Assembly: GCF_000143535.2 (NCBI RefSeq)
Contig: NC_037320.1
Location: forward strand, 1,736,001 to 1,800,000
From: Botrytis cinerea B05.10
Lineage: Eukaryota > Ascomycota > Leotiomycetes > Helotiales > Sclerotiniaceae
DNA length: 64,000 bases
Direction: 5' to 3'
Positions within the stretch are counted from its first letter, which is position 1. Each line of letters opens with the position of its first letter. Position numbers and translations under genes: made by a program. The notes beneath the pieces were generated by a model, which was given only the letters and a program-made list of their open reading frames with translations, searched no databases and was not told the origin of the DNA. Positions 12,175 through 24,716 of this stretch are shown in pieces.

Positions 12175-13767
12175 CTATGAAGATTCTAAAGGTTGGGTAA
12201 CGTCAATACCATAAAGGGAGGCATGCTTCTTGGCCCATGATCTGGTAAGGATTGATGCTAGTGGAATGTTAGTCGAGTCAACATGGTTGCTTTTTTATAC
12301 GGAATTACATACCCTTCAAAAATTTCTTGCTAGCATACTTTTTGAAGAATGCTTCATGAGTAACAGGACGAGCAAGGTAATCAACCATCAATTGGAAGAC
12401 GGGCTCAATTTCATCCTCACTGTAACCGGAGTAGTGAGTCAACATTGGGTCCCATTCGCCCTTCTCAAGAATAAGGCGGGCGAGATACATGGATGCAGCA
12501 GCGACGTGACTTGGAAGGTACTTCATGAATCGATGATCAAGGAGACTGATCTCCATCAAGTACTTGCCCAAAGTACGGGTCTGGATGTCGTAGTCATCTG
12601 CCTTAGAGATACGTCTCAAGAAGTTCATTGGGTTTGGGTAGCTCAAATCATAGTTGAGAGCACTAAGAACGTAACGCTCGGCACTAAGGATCTCTGCCTC
12701 GGTGAACCCATCATCGGCGACGTGACGGAAGTTGGCGACGTGAGGTGAGAGGACTTCTTCGTACTTCGAAGCAATGAACATTGCAGTGACACCAACAAGC
12801 TGAAGACGATCGAGTTGAACAACTTTGGTGGAGAGGAAACGGTCGATGATGTTGACGGCAAGGAACAAGGTTTCTGGGAGGAGGTGGAAGCGTGTGTGAA
12901 CTTCAATGAGCCAGTCGACTAGAATGCCGCGCATCTTCCACTCCAGATCTTCTTGATGGGCCATGTACTTTTCATTAGGTTTGGTAGCGATCTCCAACTT
13001 CTTCAAGTACTCGAAAATTTCAACGACATACTCAGCCACCATCAAAGGATCATCGGTGTCTTCGGCATCTAAGTCGCGTACACCTTCGGCAAACTCAAGT
13101 CTAACAGATTCCTTTGGCTCTGGTTCAACGACAGCCTCTGCCTCCGCCTCATTCTCCTTTTCCTCGATGATAACTTTAGCTTGCTTTTCTGCTTCAATGT
13201 GGACCTTCTTTCGGGATGGTTGTTCGTCTTCGACAGGTGTCTCTTCCTTTACCGCGGCGGCTATCGAAGCTGCAGTGGTCTTTCTCTTCATCACTCCAGA
13301 TCCAGCTGCCTTACTCAACGACTTCTTGTTTGTATCCTTAGCTCCGAGGGCTGATCGAGTACTGTTCTTGGTGACGCCGGTTGGCTGTGAAGCTTTCGAG
13401 ACCAGTCCACTCTTAGCAGCAGGTTTCTTTGCCTCGACTGCATCTCCTCCCTTGGCAACGTTGCTAACATCTCCCAAGGCGGCCCGCTTTCGGACTGGTT
13501 GTGCATTGATAGTTGATTTCTTGGTTGCAAGTGGCTTCTTGACGGCACCGGTGACTTCCTCCGTAGTAAATGCTGCAGATTTAGATCTAGTAAGACGGGT
13601 TGTGACACCAGCTACATTCTCATCGTTCTCATTTGTAGGAGCCCTACGACTAGTTGCTCGACTCTATATGCATACATGATTAGCATTAACCAATGAGACA
13701 ATCAATTGAAGAGATGGGTAGATCTGGAATCAAACTATGTGGTCTCTGGGGTACATACAACTGGCAT
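12175..13767 (-). CDS. nimE: G2/mitotic B-type cyclin
   Basis: B-type cyclin that activates Cdk1 for mitotic entry. Exons 13767-13759, 13663-12313 and 12257-12175 give 480 residues. Coding exon 1 is only nine bases (Met-Pro-Val). The N-terminal region is disordered and Lys/Ala-rich with a destruction box RAALGDVSN at residues 63-71. The cyclin box includes MRGILVDWLIEVHTRFHLLPETLFL (MRAIL element) and SKYEEVLSP; a C-terminal cyclin fold ends in FFKKYASKKFLK. The donor GTATGT at 12312 lies one codon before an in-frame TAA. Splicing the 55-nt intron adds a conserved tail beginning ASILTRSWAKKH, so the annotated end is at 12175 rather than 12305. Filamentous-fungal NimE proteins have the same KASILTRxWAKK ending, which supports the third exon. 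Confidence 0.93.
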
Positions 13768-15330
13768 ATTTGACGATGTGTTGTTGTATTAACTATTATG
13801 TGTGGAGTGTTGTGGAGAGGATGATGGTGGGTCGCTAAAAAAGATGATGGTCAGCAAAACGCGGTATTGATAGATGTTGGCAAGCGCGTGGTGAATATCG
13901 AAGACAGCGACATCGAGACGCGAAATCTCGACCACATGGAGGTGTAGAAGGTTAAAGGGTATACATACATGAAGATGGGTTAGGTCTTCAATAGATCCCG
14001 ACGTGTAATTGACGATAGGAAGAATGGGGTTGTGAGATATCGACTTTGTTGACAGATGAAGAATTGAACTCGTTTTTTTTTGAACTGCACACGAAACTGA
14101 AGAACTTGAACGACTGGACAAACAAGATACCGAAAAGGATCTAAAGCTGGCAAATACCTAAGAGGCTATCAAGAACATGAAGAAGTCGACGGTCGAAGGA
14201 TGGAGGTCGAATGTATTGTTTATTTTGGCCGGAGGTGTTGATGTTTATGAGTGGATGTGGATGTGGATGGAGTGAATGAAGTTAAATGTGTGTGAGTGAG
14301 AGGGAAGACTTGCTAAAGAGGTTGTCAGAGCTCTTCCAAGGTTGCCAGGCACTCGCTTGTTGTGGACCCACTAGCGTGTTTGTGCTTCCTTCGCGGGTTC
14401 TTTTCTTCGCTGGTACAGTAACAAGGATTTTGGAAGCACGAATGAGGTAATGGGTGGTTTGAGAGGCAAGGCAAGGGAAGGGAAGGGCAGAAAGGGATAG
14501 ACGCAGGAGGTATGGGCGAGGTGCGTGAAATGGGTTCGCGTCTGATTGAATTGGGTCGAGTGATATATGGAACTGGCCGACAGAAGTCTTTACCGTAGCA
14601 TTTGCTATATTCATTACTATCTTTATAATAAGTTACTCTATTTACTGTAATCCAGTTCGGCTGCAAAATCTTTCCCTTTGGTCGGTCACAACAAGATCAC
14701 ACACAGGTCCACAATTGACATAACTTTACTCGAATTGAAACTTTGGACGCAGCTTAAACGCCAAAGCTTTTGTTGATTTGCGTTTTCTCCTAGGCAACCA
14801 CTACGCAACACGTATCCATCTCGATTCCGGGTGGCTTGGTGCTGCGTTTCCCGTCTTGAGAGTGTGGCTGGAATGCGCTGTGGCTGGTGATGAAGCCGCA
14901 CCTAGAAAAATGTTTAGTTGTATGGGTACTTGGGTGCATGTCTCCAGCTTGATGGAATTGAATTGGCTTGACATTGGGCCAATTCACTCCAGACGTCGAC
15001 CTCTTGATATAGAATCTACCGCTGTTTATATCTTGGGTGAGTTTCATACTTCTTTTCAAGCTTCTGCTTTTCACACAGTACTCATTTCCATTTTTTATCT
15101 GCTGTACGAGTGATAATTGAAAATTTACCTCTCAACTCTGCAACTTATCACCACATCCAATACGCAAACTAAACTCAATCGGGAGATAGCCTTTCCGGAA
15201 GAAGTTTGAGATACGTTCAAGCACGAACGACATCGACCTTCAAAACTCCCAACCACTGTTTCCGGAGGCTCTCGCCGTGGCGAGAAGATCAATCGAATTG
15301 TGGTGATTAATTCGATATACAGCATACATC
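13768..15330. other. Divergent promoter region between cyclin and uL2m genes
   Basis: No gene recognised. The side next to the cyclin gene may contain 5'-untranslated exon sequence, as the coding exon 1 is only nine bases. Short frames at 14282-14666 have no family resemblance. Confidence 0.55.
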
Positions 15331-16577
15331 ATGTTTCAACCCAGGATACTTGCGCGACAATGTCCAAGGGCAACATGCAATTCTCTACCCATACTTCGAG
15401 CCTTCCCTCGCACATACGCAACGGTCGTCGAGCCCGTGCAAGCCGAAGTCCCTGCAGCGCAAGCTGCAACAGCAGGCTTTGCACCCCCTGTGTCTTCCTC
15501 AGATAGCAGCAGTGCTACTTTTGCTATGCGAACATACAAACCAAGAACGCCTGGTGTCAGACATTTAAAGAGACCTATAAACGATCATCTGTGGAAAGGA
15601 AGACCATTTTTACCTTTGACTTTCGCAAAGAAAGGTCATGGAAAGGGTGGAAGAAACAATAGTGGTCGAGTTACAGTTAGACACCGAGGTGGTGGTCATA
15701 AGAGAAGAATTCGTACTGTCGACTTTCATCGAATGACACCGGGTGTACACACAGTAGAACGTATTGAACACGATCCAGGAAGGAGTGCACATATTGCATT
15801 ACTGAATGAGGAAGCTACTGGTAGGAAGAGTTATATTGTTGCCGCAGAGGGCATGAGAGCTGGAGATAAAGTACAGAGTTATCGAGCCGGTATCCCAAGA
15901 GATTTATTGGAGAGTATGGGAGGTTTCGTAGACCCTGGTGTGTTGGCTGCAAAGACTGCGTGGAGAGGAAACTGTTTACCACTACACATGATTCCCATCG
16001 GTACAACTGTCTACAATGTTGGGTCCGCAAAAGGAAGAGGTGCTGTCTTCTGTAGAAGTGCGGGAACACATGCAGTTGTGGTATCTAAAGATGACGAGAC
16101 ATCTAACAAAGACAAGGGACCAAGATTTGTCACGGTACGATTGCAGAGTGGCGAGGTGAGAAAGGTTAGTATGCACGCATGTGCAACTGTAGGCATTGCT
16201 AGCAATCCTCATCATCAACATCGACAACTTGGTAAAGCAGGTCGTTCAAGATGGTTGAACATTAGACCAACAGTCAGAGGTCTTGCTATGAACGCTGGTA
16301 TGTTTTCTTCTCTGGCTAAAATATAAGCATGCTTACTTACAAACTTAATAGCCGACCATCCACACGGAGGAGGAAGAGGTAAATCGAAGGGTAACGTCGA
16401 CCCAGTCAGTCCATGGGGCATGCCGGTATGTATACCATCCTCAAACTTCGAGGGTACCCACTGACATTACTTCACTCTTAGGCCAAAGGAGGATATAAGA
16501 CTAGAAAGGTTCGCAAGCCCAATAAGTGGGTAGTCACTCCACGTGAAAGAAATCACGGAAAGAGAAGAACAAAGTAG
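15331..16577 (+). CDS. RML2: Mitochondrial large-subunit ribosomal protein uL2m
   Basis: Mitochondrial homologue of bacterial L2, which binds 23S-like rRNA near the peptidyl-transferase centre. Three exons: 15331-16297, 16352-16425 and 16482-16577 (378 residues). The N-terminus (about 60 residues, Arg/Ala/Ser-rich, no acidic residues at the start) is a mitochondrial presequence. The body has the L2 hallmarks: [19 protein letters not shown] near the N-terminus, [19 protein letters not shown] in the middle, then [21 protein letters not shown] and [11 protein letters not shown]. The DHPHGGGxG loop carries the His known to be important for peptidyl-transferase assembly. It ends in a basic tail ([10 protein letters not shown]). 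Both splice junctions restore conserved sequence ([11 protein letters not shown] and WGMPAKGGYKT). Confidence 0.96.
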
Positions 16578-17907
16578 AGATTCGATTATCATGATATACC
16601 TTGCATTGGCGCTGTACATGTAGGCTGTAGCTGTAAGCTTTCCGTCTTGTATACAGACGTATTCTTTATACATCATGTGCAATATCAAGTACCGAATAAA
16701 GATATGCCTATTGACACCCCAATGCTTTGATGTGCTGTTTTGCGTGTCCATCTTCATAACTATTGATGTTCGCTTATCCAATGTCACGAGTACAGGTACC
16801 CCAGAATGTCTCACAGTCCGATCTGACAGACTAGATGATGTACCTTAGCTTTCAATATTCAAAAGCAATTCAATGTTCGCAACCAAATCAGTCTTTTAAA
16901 CCAATTGATAGCCCCGACCACAGTCTTCTCAGATTCCTCTCTATCCCGTCTACCAAACCCCCACGGCCCGCTATCCCGATACATACTCGCCAATCCCATC
17001 TTATCCCACCACCTTTCTGATCACCGAGTCAACACACTTGTAAACACGATCAATAAATCCATCACAACAAATCCATAACATAACATAGCATGACACAGCA
17101 CAACAATCTACACCAAACTAAACTCTACTTCGTCGAATAGACATCTTCACAGAATCTTCACCCCTCTTCCCCTCTTCCCTATAACGGATCTTTGCATAAG
17201 ACTAGATCTCGTACCGCGTGCGTGCATCTATCTATCTATCTACATTGTTTACTAACACACTTTATCTTTATGTGTGCACTACCTCCAATACCCCTCTACC
17301 ATCATATAGCTTACCCTGTTCTTGAAAGTTGCCCTCCTTGCCCCCACCCTTCCCACTCCTGTATTCTTCTGAGTCTCTTCTCTTCTCTTCATCTTCATTG
17401 ATTTCTACGATATCTCCGGAGAATCTCCAACACCCAATGTGAGTATCATAATACAACACAGTACGACACAATACAACCCCGCACCTACGAATCTACAAAC
17501 ACCCCTACTCCATATCCTCCGATGCAAAACAAAGCCGCTCAATGTCGCCATCCCACCATCATCTAAACCCCGCGCAAGCAAACAAGCAAACAAGCAAGTC
17601 ATCACAACAGCAACAACAACAACAAACCCCCACGTCCCACCTATCATCTAGATGCATAGCTACAATACCCGATACCCCCACGAAAGCATCGCATCACCCC
17701 AACAACACTCAACACTCACCCTACTGATACTAGTACTAATACTAGTACAGACTTCGTCCGTCGAGAGAAACTGCGTAGAACTTCCCCTCCCCCCTAAAAA
17801 ACAACAAAACCCTCCCTACTCTATCTATCCTACTATCTCAATCACAAACCCAAACCAGACCAAACCAAACACACACACACACAGATAGATAGATAGAGAT
17901 AAACACC

Positions 17908-17950
17908 CAAATCCAAATCCAAATCCAAATCCAAATCCAAATCCAAATCC
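17908..17950. repeat. (CAAATC)n hexanucleotide tandem repeat
   Basis: About seven consecutive perfect copies of CAAATC (43 nt). It sits within the C/A-rich gene-free region and is preceded by short AC and GATA runs. Confidence 0.95.
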
Positions 17951-18056
17951 CACAACCCGCAATCTCACCTCAAAGAACAGAAAGGGAAACAAATCAGATC
18001 AGATCAAACCAGAAAACCCCCTCCCCCTTCAATCTTACACTCCCTCATACACATTC

Positions 18057-18088
<32 letters not shown>
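18057..18088. repeat. (AT)n-(AC)n compound microsatellite
   Basis: About ten AT units run directly into about six AC units. A second AT run occurs at about 18179-18194. Confidence 0.9.
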
Positions 18089-18236
18089 CATTCGATATAG
18101 ATAGAGTATAAAGTATAGAGTATAGATTCCACTCGGTAAAATAAACGAGAATGAGAGATATCTAATTATCCATTTACTAGATATATATATATATACACAT
18201 AAATAAATAATCAAGTCTACCCATTCACCCACCCAC

Positions 18237-18254
18237 CTACCTACCTACCTACCT
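18237..18254. repeat. (CTAC)n tetranucleotide repeat
   Basis: Four to five CTAC units following CCCACCCAC-like sequence. Confidence 0.9.
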
Positions 18255-18959
18255 AAGTATCCCTCGAGTACATAGCCTCCTACCTTTATAGCGAATAATT
18301 CAAAAAACCCAAGTAATTCACACATCTCACACAATATGCACACACAACATCTCCAAGTTCGAAAGATTCTCAATTAATAACCGAGATATTTTCCACATCT
18401 TATTAGTATCTCAAAAGTCTTGATATAATGATCAAAATAAATTCATGTTCTGAAGGACCTTTATGTTTTAAAATAAAGTTGGCTGCTTCGAGAATTTTCA
18501 GCGTTGGACTGTAGATGGAGAACTCTTTAGTCGCTCACCACTTTTTAACCATCAGTCAGCTTTGCACTGTGCTTGCGGGTTTATCATACAGGATGATAGT
18601 CAGGGCAAGCACATGGGACATGAGAATTGGATGTTTTTGGGTGAATCTTAGATATCTAAATTATAGTGTTAAAACCAAACTGTTACATCATATATCATAC
18701 GCCCCCCTCCAGTATACTCTATGATATCACCTGCAGCCCGATTACGCCCTTGATCCAAAGAGAGGTCCTAATAAGGAAGCCAATATGATATTCCAACGCC
18801 AATGACAATGCAAGCTAATATTGCTTTCCTCGATATTTCCCCTGAGCCATATTTGTATCCATAGCCAATTCAAAATACATCATGTCATATCGCATTATTT
18901 CCGAGCAACTTAAACCCAAACCCAAACCCCATCACTTTATCAATATCACAGTCAGTAAC

Positions 18960-21914
18960 TCAATTACCTCCCTCCCAAATATCCATCGCATCCATGGGTC
19001 CCAACCCCATCAGATGTCTAAATACCCCCTCGCCCACCGGCGTCAGCCCCGTAGTCGTCTGCTGCGGCCAAGGACCTGTATTTGTATATGCCCTCCCAGG
19101 CGTTTCTGGCATACTATATGCGGATGGTGTTATATTCGACCCAGCTGTAATGTTATTATAGCCCGGGGGTGTCGAGAAAAAGGAATCCATGGCACGAACT
19201 TCGCGATTCGTATCTGGTGCTGGACGAGTTTCGTAGGATCCAGTATTCTTATTGGTCTGTCCATGTTGTAGATTAGAAGGTCGACTTTCAGAAGTAGATT
19301 TGAGTGTTGGGTGGTTGGAGATATTGCCGGTATTGGAAGATAGACCCGTTATCGTGCCAGCACTTGTACCCTCGTGGCCGTATACATTGCCGTTCGGTTC
19401 TCTGCCTTGACTAACAGGTACGCTTTGCCTCAAATCTCGAGTTGGTAGGTGTTCGTTCATCCTAGGCCAGCCTCTCTGTTCGATGTCGAAGCTTTGAGGA
19501 AATGGATCAACTCCAGGGCTTGTTGATGTTCCCCTAACCCCTTGTTCAGCATCGGTGGAAATACTGCGTGGTGTCCCTTGAGGATTAGTAGGACCGTCAC
19601 CTATCACTTGGAAGTCATCCGGACCTATACCCTCTAAGAATTGTGTAATGTTACACCCAGGTTGAGTATTTACTTTAGTAGTCATCTGAATGAATTAGCT
19701 TTATGAATTTCCAAAGGCATTAATGTGGCATACCAAACTCTCATCCCAGGTTCCATCCTTGGATTTATTATTATTGCGCATTCCCATGGCCTCTAAATCA
19801 ACGTCTAATTGTACAAGAAAGGACTCTGTCAAAGGGTTTTTCTTCTTTAAAGCATTCATGGCTTTCAAGAGAAATCTTAGGGAATCCGAAACTGGGGAAT
19901 CCTTCGGTGTATCGTTGAGGTGTTTAACAAAGACGCGTGCGGCTACGTAGAGACAGAAAGATATGAATGGATTCATCTATCAATGGGTTAGTGAGACTTT
20001 CAATAAATACGTGTATTTGTGTTTCTGCAATGCGCTTACAGTTGATAAATCCATATGCGAGATCATCTGCATCATGCTTGTGATCTCATTGGCAGCACTA
20101 ATGGCTCTGATTTTACTTTCAGCGGTGACAGTATCAGGTAAACGATTTTTTTGAGCTTTGAATATTGCTGCCTGATGTAGGCAGATAGTAGAAGCATGAA
20201 TGTTCATGTTTAAAAATACGGTATTAGGATTAGCCATTCCGTGAGGCAATCGAAGATGGAAAGGTAAAGAGAGGCATGTATTTAGGAGAATATTGTCCAT
20301 GTGCCGGTGTCGCTTCCAAAATTCCCCATTCAAGTCATTGTCACGATAATCGGGATCAGAGCGATGGAGATGTAGGAGATTTCTTCCAAAGAGTGAAGCC
20401 ATCAAAACAACACCAGCGAATGGTGACAACCTAGAGGCGCCCTGGGGACTCATTGAATCGGCTAAAGTTTGCGCTCTTTCCGGCCTGCTCATATTAAAAG
20501 CTTCTTCTGAAGATGGTAAGTCCGATGTGATGTCCTTTTCATCGATAGTCATAGGCCAGCCAGTACCGATACTAGCATATCGATCTTCGCAAAAAGCCAT
20601 CCAAAAGGTTCTACGCCTCTCTTCTCTTTCTGTCCAATCTCGCGGTGGTGGGAGACACTGCTTGACTTCTAAACCAGGCTTATCAAGTCTGTGTAGACCC
20701 ATCCTTCAGTCGATTAGCTGCTAAGCTCCACATAAGCTTTGGGTACTCACATTTGACATAATCTAATCGCAGCCCCAGTGCTCATCCAAGCTCGAGGGAA
20801 GTGCATCATTTTGAATTCGTAGGAAGCTAAAAGAATATGAACTTGTGCATGCGAGACAGAAATTATGCTTTCTCCAAATCCTTTCAACGTATCCATTTCC
20901 ATATATTTTCGGGCTCGGTGATAGAAGTGGTCTTTAAGATCCATGTATTTCTCTGAACTGGAAGCTGCTAGCGTCCACATTGCATATCGTAATGAAACTG
21001 GGGGTCGTTGATTTGGCGCACTATGAAATGCCTGTTAGATCAAAGAATGTTCAATTTTGGAACAAGAAAATTGCTTACAGATTCATTGCAGCAAGGTACC
21101 GGTATTTGTGAATCATTGGGAGGGAAGGGTGAATATTATCGAAGTAAATTTCATGCCTAGACGATGTAAGCTCATGTATAAAATAGCCTGTTGAAAAACA
21201 TACAACTCGTCAACTACCTCTTGAAGGGGTAGCGGTTCCTCAATCCCAAGACCAATCATCTCCCACGTAGAGGGGAAGTCATCCAGCCCCATTCCCATAC
21301 CAATATTGGCCGAGAATCCCATGCCATTCAACGTCGGTTGAGCATCATTGTTGTAGCGCCATCGCTCGCCGTCTACTCCAATGTTCGGACTAGAGACGTT
21401 AATATCTGGGGTAGGGGCGGTCTGTAACCCAGCCCCGCTAGCATTGCTTGTACTCGGACTTGTAGTTGTAGTTGTAGGTTCTTGTGATTTGAGCATGTTC
21501 TCAACTTGTTCTGATAGTACGAGGTATTAGCCCGTGTCTGAGAACTATTGAGGTATCGGATACCCTAGATTCCTGGACCCTGACGCCTGAAGACTTACTC
21601 AATCTTTCTTCCAATGCTTTCACATAGCCACGTTTCGGGCCAGACTTTCTTCGCACAGGATCATAAGCACAATCATGTCCCAATCGCGCACACGTTGAAC
21701 AACTTGGTTTTGAACCATCGCATTTAAGTTTTCTTTTTCGACATATAATACATGCAATTCTCTTCGGTTTTGGAAATGTCGAGTCTCCATTTCTATCGAT
21801 TCCACCTGCCATATTGCCCGTATCTCTCAGACTGCTGTCTCGTCTTAAATTGGGTGTTTGTTGTGAAGGATCGTTGAAGAAGTCCTCGCGGGGTACATTT
21901 AAATTTGATGACAT
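18960..21914 (-). CDS. Zn(II)2Cys6 transcription factor with fungal_trans domain
   Basis: Nuclear regulator of the Gal4-like class. Seven exons: 21914-21599, 21510-21204, 21156-21079, 21020-20751, 20703-20040, 19976-19734 and 19685-18960 (867 residues). The binuclear zinc cluster has Cys at residues 55, 58, 65, 72, 75 and 82 (C-X2-C-X6-C-X6-C-X2-C-X6-C). A basic linker and a short coiled coil (KALEERLKQVENMLKSQ) for dimerisation follow; that helix is created by joining exons 1 and 2. The middle homology region covers exons 3-5, with HPSLPMIHKYRY, AWMSTGAAIRLCQMMGLHRLD and EERRRTFWMAFCEDRYAS. The last exon encodes a Gln/Thr/Pro/Gly-rich, low-complexity tail that may be the activation domain. 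The target pathway is not evident. The neighbours are housekeeping genes and give no hint of a cluster. Confidence 0.92.
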
Positions 21915-23264
21915 TTCACACTGAAGGATGATTCAAGCTTCGAAAGAATGGACTCCCTCCGTATCCAAGGGAACCGGTCATCGATGTTCAGTAAGCTTGC
22001 AGGGTGTGGTGTGTCGTCAGAACTTGTTGTCGCAACGAAACCGTGCCGGAGTGATCCAAGTAAAGATGGCCACAAAAATTATTGTTAATTCGACTGTCCA
22101 GGCGTTGCTGCAATGCCACAAACGCTTGTTGATGAATGATGTGTATGATAATAATGAACATGCAAAGAACAAAAGCTGCGCTGCTATGCTTTTCGATAAG
22201 AAATTAAAGAAAGGAACGCTAGAACTTTATCACGCCTGCAGAAATGTCTGGGCACGGGGTAAATGGCAAATATGTGTCTATTACGGGAGAAGTTCTCGGA
22301 ATCATCTCTCCAATCCCTACGACAGTGACTGTTACTTTCATTGGAATGTTATCAATGCTACCTAAGGCTAACTGGTGATGAGGGTCTATGCATCCGTTTC
22401 ACAACTTCCCATAAGGTTTGGGGTCTAAAGATGTGAGGCTGTTCCACTGCTCCGTAATAATAAAGGTGGGACCGTCAATGGGGGAAACGAACCAGGGAAA
22501 TCATGGCTGACTGTGCGAGGTCTACAAATTTATGGCAACGCAGAAGATATCAGAGCATTATTGCTTTGCAACAACTCAAAATCAATTGGCAACGTTTCAT
22601 AACAGTTAATCCTAACACGTTACTCAAGGCATCAACATTAAAGCCGTTTTCATTCGTAAGCTTAGATAGAACCATGTTCGTGAACCTCCTATTCACAACA
22701 CCATCAACATCTTTAGCAAGAGGTGCATATGCATGGCAGACACGCTGCTGCTTAGGTACACATCAGCCTTGTGGAACAACCGGATCCAGTTGAGCTCGAG
22801 GGACAAAGGAGATCCTAGCAGTAATACGGCTGGATGTTGCCCCGCGTCACCAAGTCATGCTATGCATTCTTCAAACGCTTTGGGAAAGTTCATGTTTAGG
22901 TGACTGAAATGACGTGCAAGTGATCCAACAGGCTGGAGCTCAATCGCACGGAGGTATGGATCTTGGGTCTTTGCTCTTTGCTAGTAAACTGTATTTGAAC
23001 ATCATCGCCTGAAATTGTCATATGTATCTCCCTAATTCTTCGATATACAAGCTAGTGGATAGGTAATAGTCGAGCAAGATATTTCGCATACATGTTCATC
23101 CGTATCGTGATGATCATCCGTCGCTTCTGTTGCGAGGACAACTTTGCGGTGGCTTTTCAACCGAATTTCCTGTAGTTGGTGCTTTCCGGAGCATCCACGC
23201 CGCTTGTAAAGCCCTTGTAGAAAGCTTACGAGCCGATTGTTAGGACCACATAGATACAGGCCAT
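21915..23264. other. Intergenic, no gene seen
   Basis: Promoter side of the Zn2Cys6 gene and 3' flank of the TEX1 gene. Open frames at 21928-22365 and 22503-22793 look unlike protein (no domain, odd composition). Confidence 0.55.
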
Positions 23265-24716
23265 CTACTTCCTTTCTAAGTCCACTCCAACGATTTTCAA
23301 GCCTCCGTTTTCCACATATGCTAGAGTATATTTGTTGGGATGCCAGGCCACAACAGGACAAGGGCTGCCTTTGACGGTGTACACATGCTCTCCAGTCTCG
23401 GTATGAGCAATTTCCAATCCTGAGCCTTCATCACTACCTCCAACAATATAGCTTCCATCAAAGCTGAAACTTATGCTTCTGATGGGGCCAACCATATCAA
23501 TCAAAGTACGTTGACATATCCAATCAGTTGTATCCCAAAGTGCAATGATGGAATCCGAGCCTCCACTTGCCAAGAACCTAGCTGTTGGCTGCATCTCCAC
23601 GGAAAGACACGAGGATGTATGCCCGTTCAAAGTGAAGGGTTGTGAAGCCTCGAAGCTCATGTTAAAGATGGGTTTGAAGTCAGGATAGGATAGAATCTTT
23701 ATACGACCTTCTCCTGTTGTAAGGAATATTTTGTCACCACTCCAGCAGAAAGCGATTTGGTTTGTTTGTACTGGCTGCTGATGTGAAGCAAGAGGAGTTG
23801 ATTGTGTTGGGGAAAGTATGTAGATATTGTCAGACTATTGATGATTAGCTCTGGGTCTGAAAGGTGTAACGGTAAATCAAGCTCTTTGGAATAGATTCAG
23901 ACAACAGTAACACAGAAACCCAATAACTCGGACCAGCAGACTGAATTTGGCTTTCAAAATTTGAGAAGAATCCATGATTGGGAATAATTGCAGAGTCAGG
24001 AAACGATGTAATATCCAGAGTGAGTTATTTCGATTTGAATATTTCGGATGCCCCAATTAGACTCGGAAATTAAAAGGAGTTCGTCATCTGACTGCTGTCC
24101 AAGCTATTGGATACTTCTTATTCACGGAGAGAAACATATATATCGGTATTAGAACACGTACCTTGTTACCAACAATCAGACTCTCCCCGTTCGGATGCCA
24201 GACTAATGTGAATGCGTCGCCCAATCCTTTGACTTCGTTAATCACAGCTTTGGTTCTGACGTCCCAAAACTTGACAACACCATCACTGCTTACACTGGCA
24301 AGTTCAGCATCTTTTACAGGATTGAATGCCACCTTTTCGATCCCAGCAGTGTGGCCGACAAGTTGAGTAGAGTAATTCACTGAAGGTCTCTCGGGGTTCC
24401 ATACCCTCAGTGTTTTATCTGCAGCTCCAGTTGCGATCAGCGAGCCCAGAGGATTCCATGAAATTGTCCTTAAACTATACAAAGAGTCAGTGCAACGAAT
24501 ACACAGGACCAGTTGGGCGAGTAGAAGGCCCTGAGATCACGTGATAACATGGCATCTCCATAGATGAACTGATGACCATCCGAATGATTGAGGGGCATAC
24601 CTATGAGAGCCAGAGCCTCTTGTACCAGGATCGTTATAAGTTTGGGTTTTTAAAGAGCCAAAGTATCCGGAGAACTTCTCCTTTGAGAGACTCTGTCGAT
24701 GGCGGAGGGGTGCCAT
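23265..24716 (-). CDS. TEX1: WD40 protein, THO/TREX subunit TEX1 (THOC3)
   Basis: Beta-propeller subunit of the THO/TREX complex that couples transcription with mRNA export. Exons 24716-24601, 24474-24162 and 23834-23265 give 332 residues. The start MAPLRHRQSLSKEKF leads to a conserved SGSHSLRTISWNPLGSLIATGAADKTLRVWNPE first blade. Further WD repeats are visible: GHTAGIEKVAFNP with VKFWDVRTK, GDAFTLVWHPNGE, LNGHTSSCLSVEMQPTARFLASGGSDSIIALWD, SISFSFDGSYIVGGSDEG and VAWHPNKYTLAYVENGGLKIVG. This order and the repeat sequences match THOC3/Tex1 proteins rather than general WD40 proteins. Intron 1 is 126 nt and intron 2 is 327 nt, both longer than usual here. The gene is divergent from RIC1 with 387 bp between the start codons. 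Confidence 0.9.

Larger units (their letters stand above)
16578..18959. other. Gene-free region rich in simple repeats
   Basis: 2.4 kb between the 3' end of uL2m and the 3' end of the Zn2Cys6 gene. From about 16900 to 18260 the plus strand is strongly C/A/T-biased with very few G and many simple repeats (listed separately). No coding frame resembles a protein. Confidence 0.65.

Noticed and set aside
11813..12214. 133-codon plus-strand frame beside the cyclin gene
   Set aside because: It overlaps the cyclin C-terminal exon on the other strand and has no protein character.
24084..24161. Alternative in-frame continuation in TEX1 intron 2 (SDDELLLISESNW)
   Set aside because: A possible acceptor exists but no usable donor follows before a stop; the junction at 23835 restores the WD repeat.
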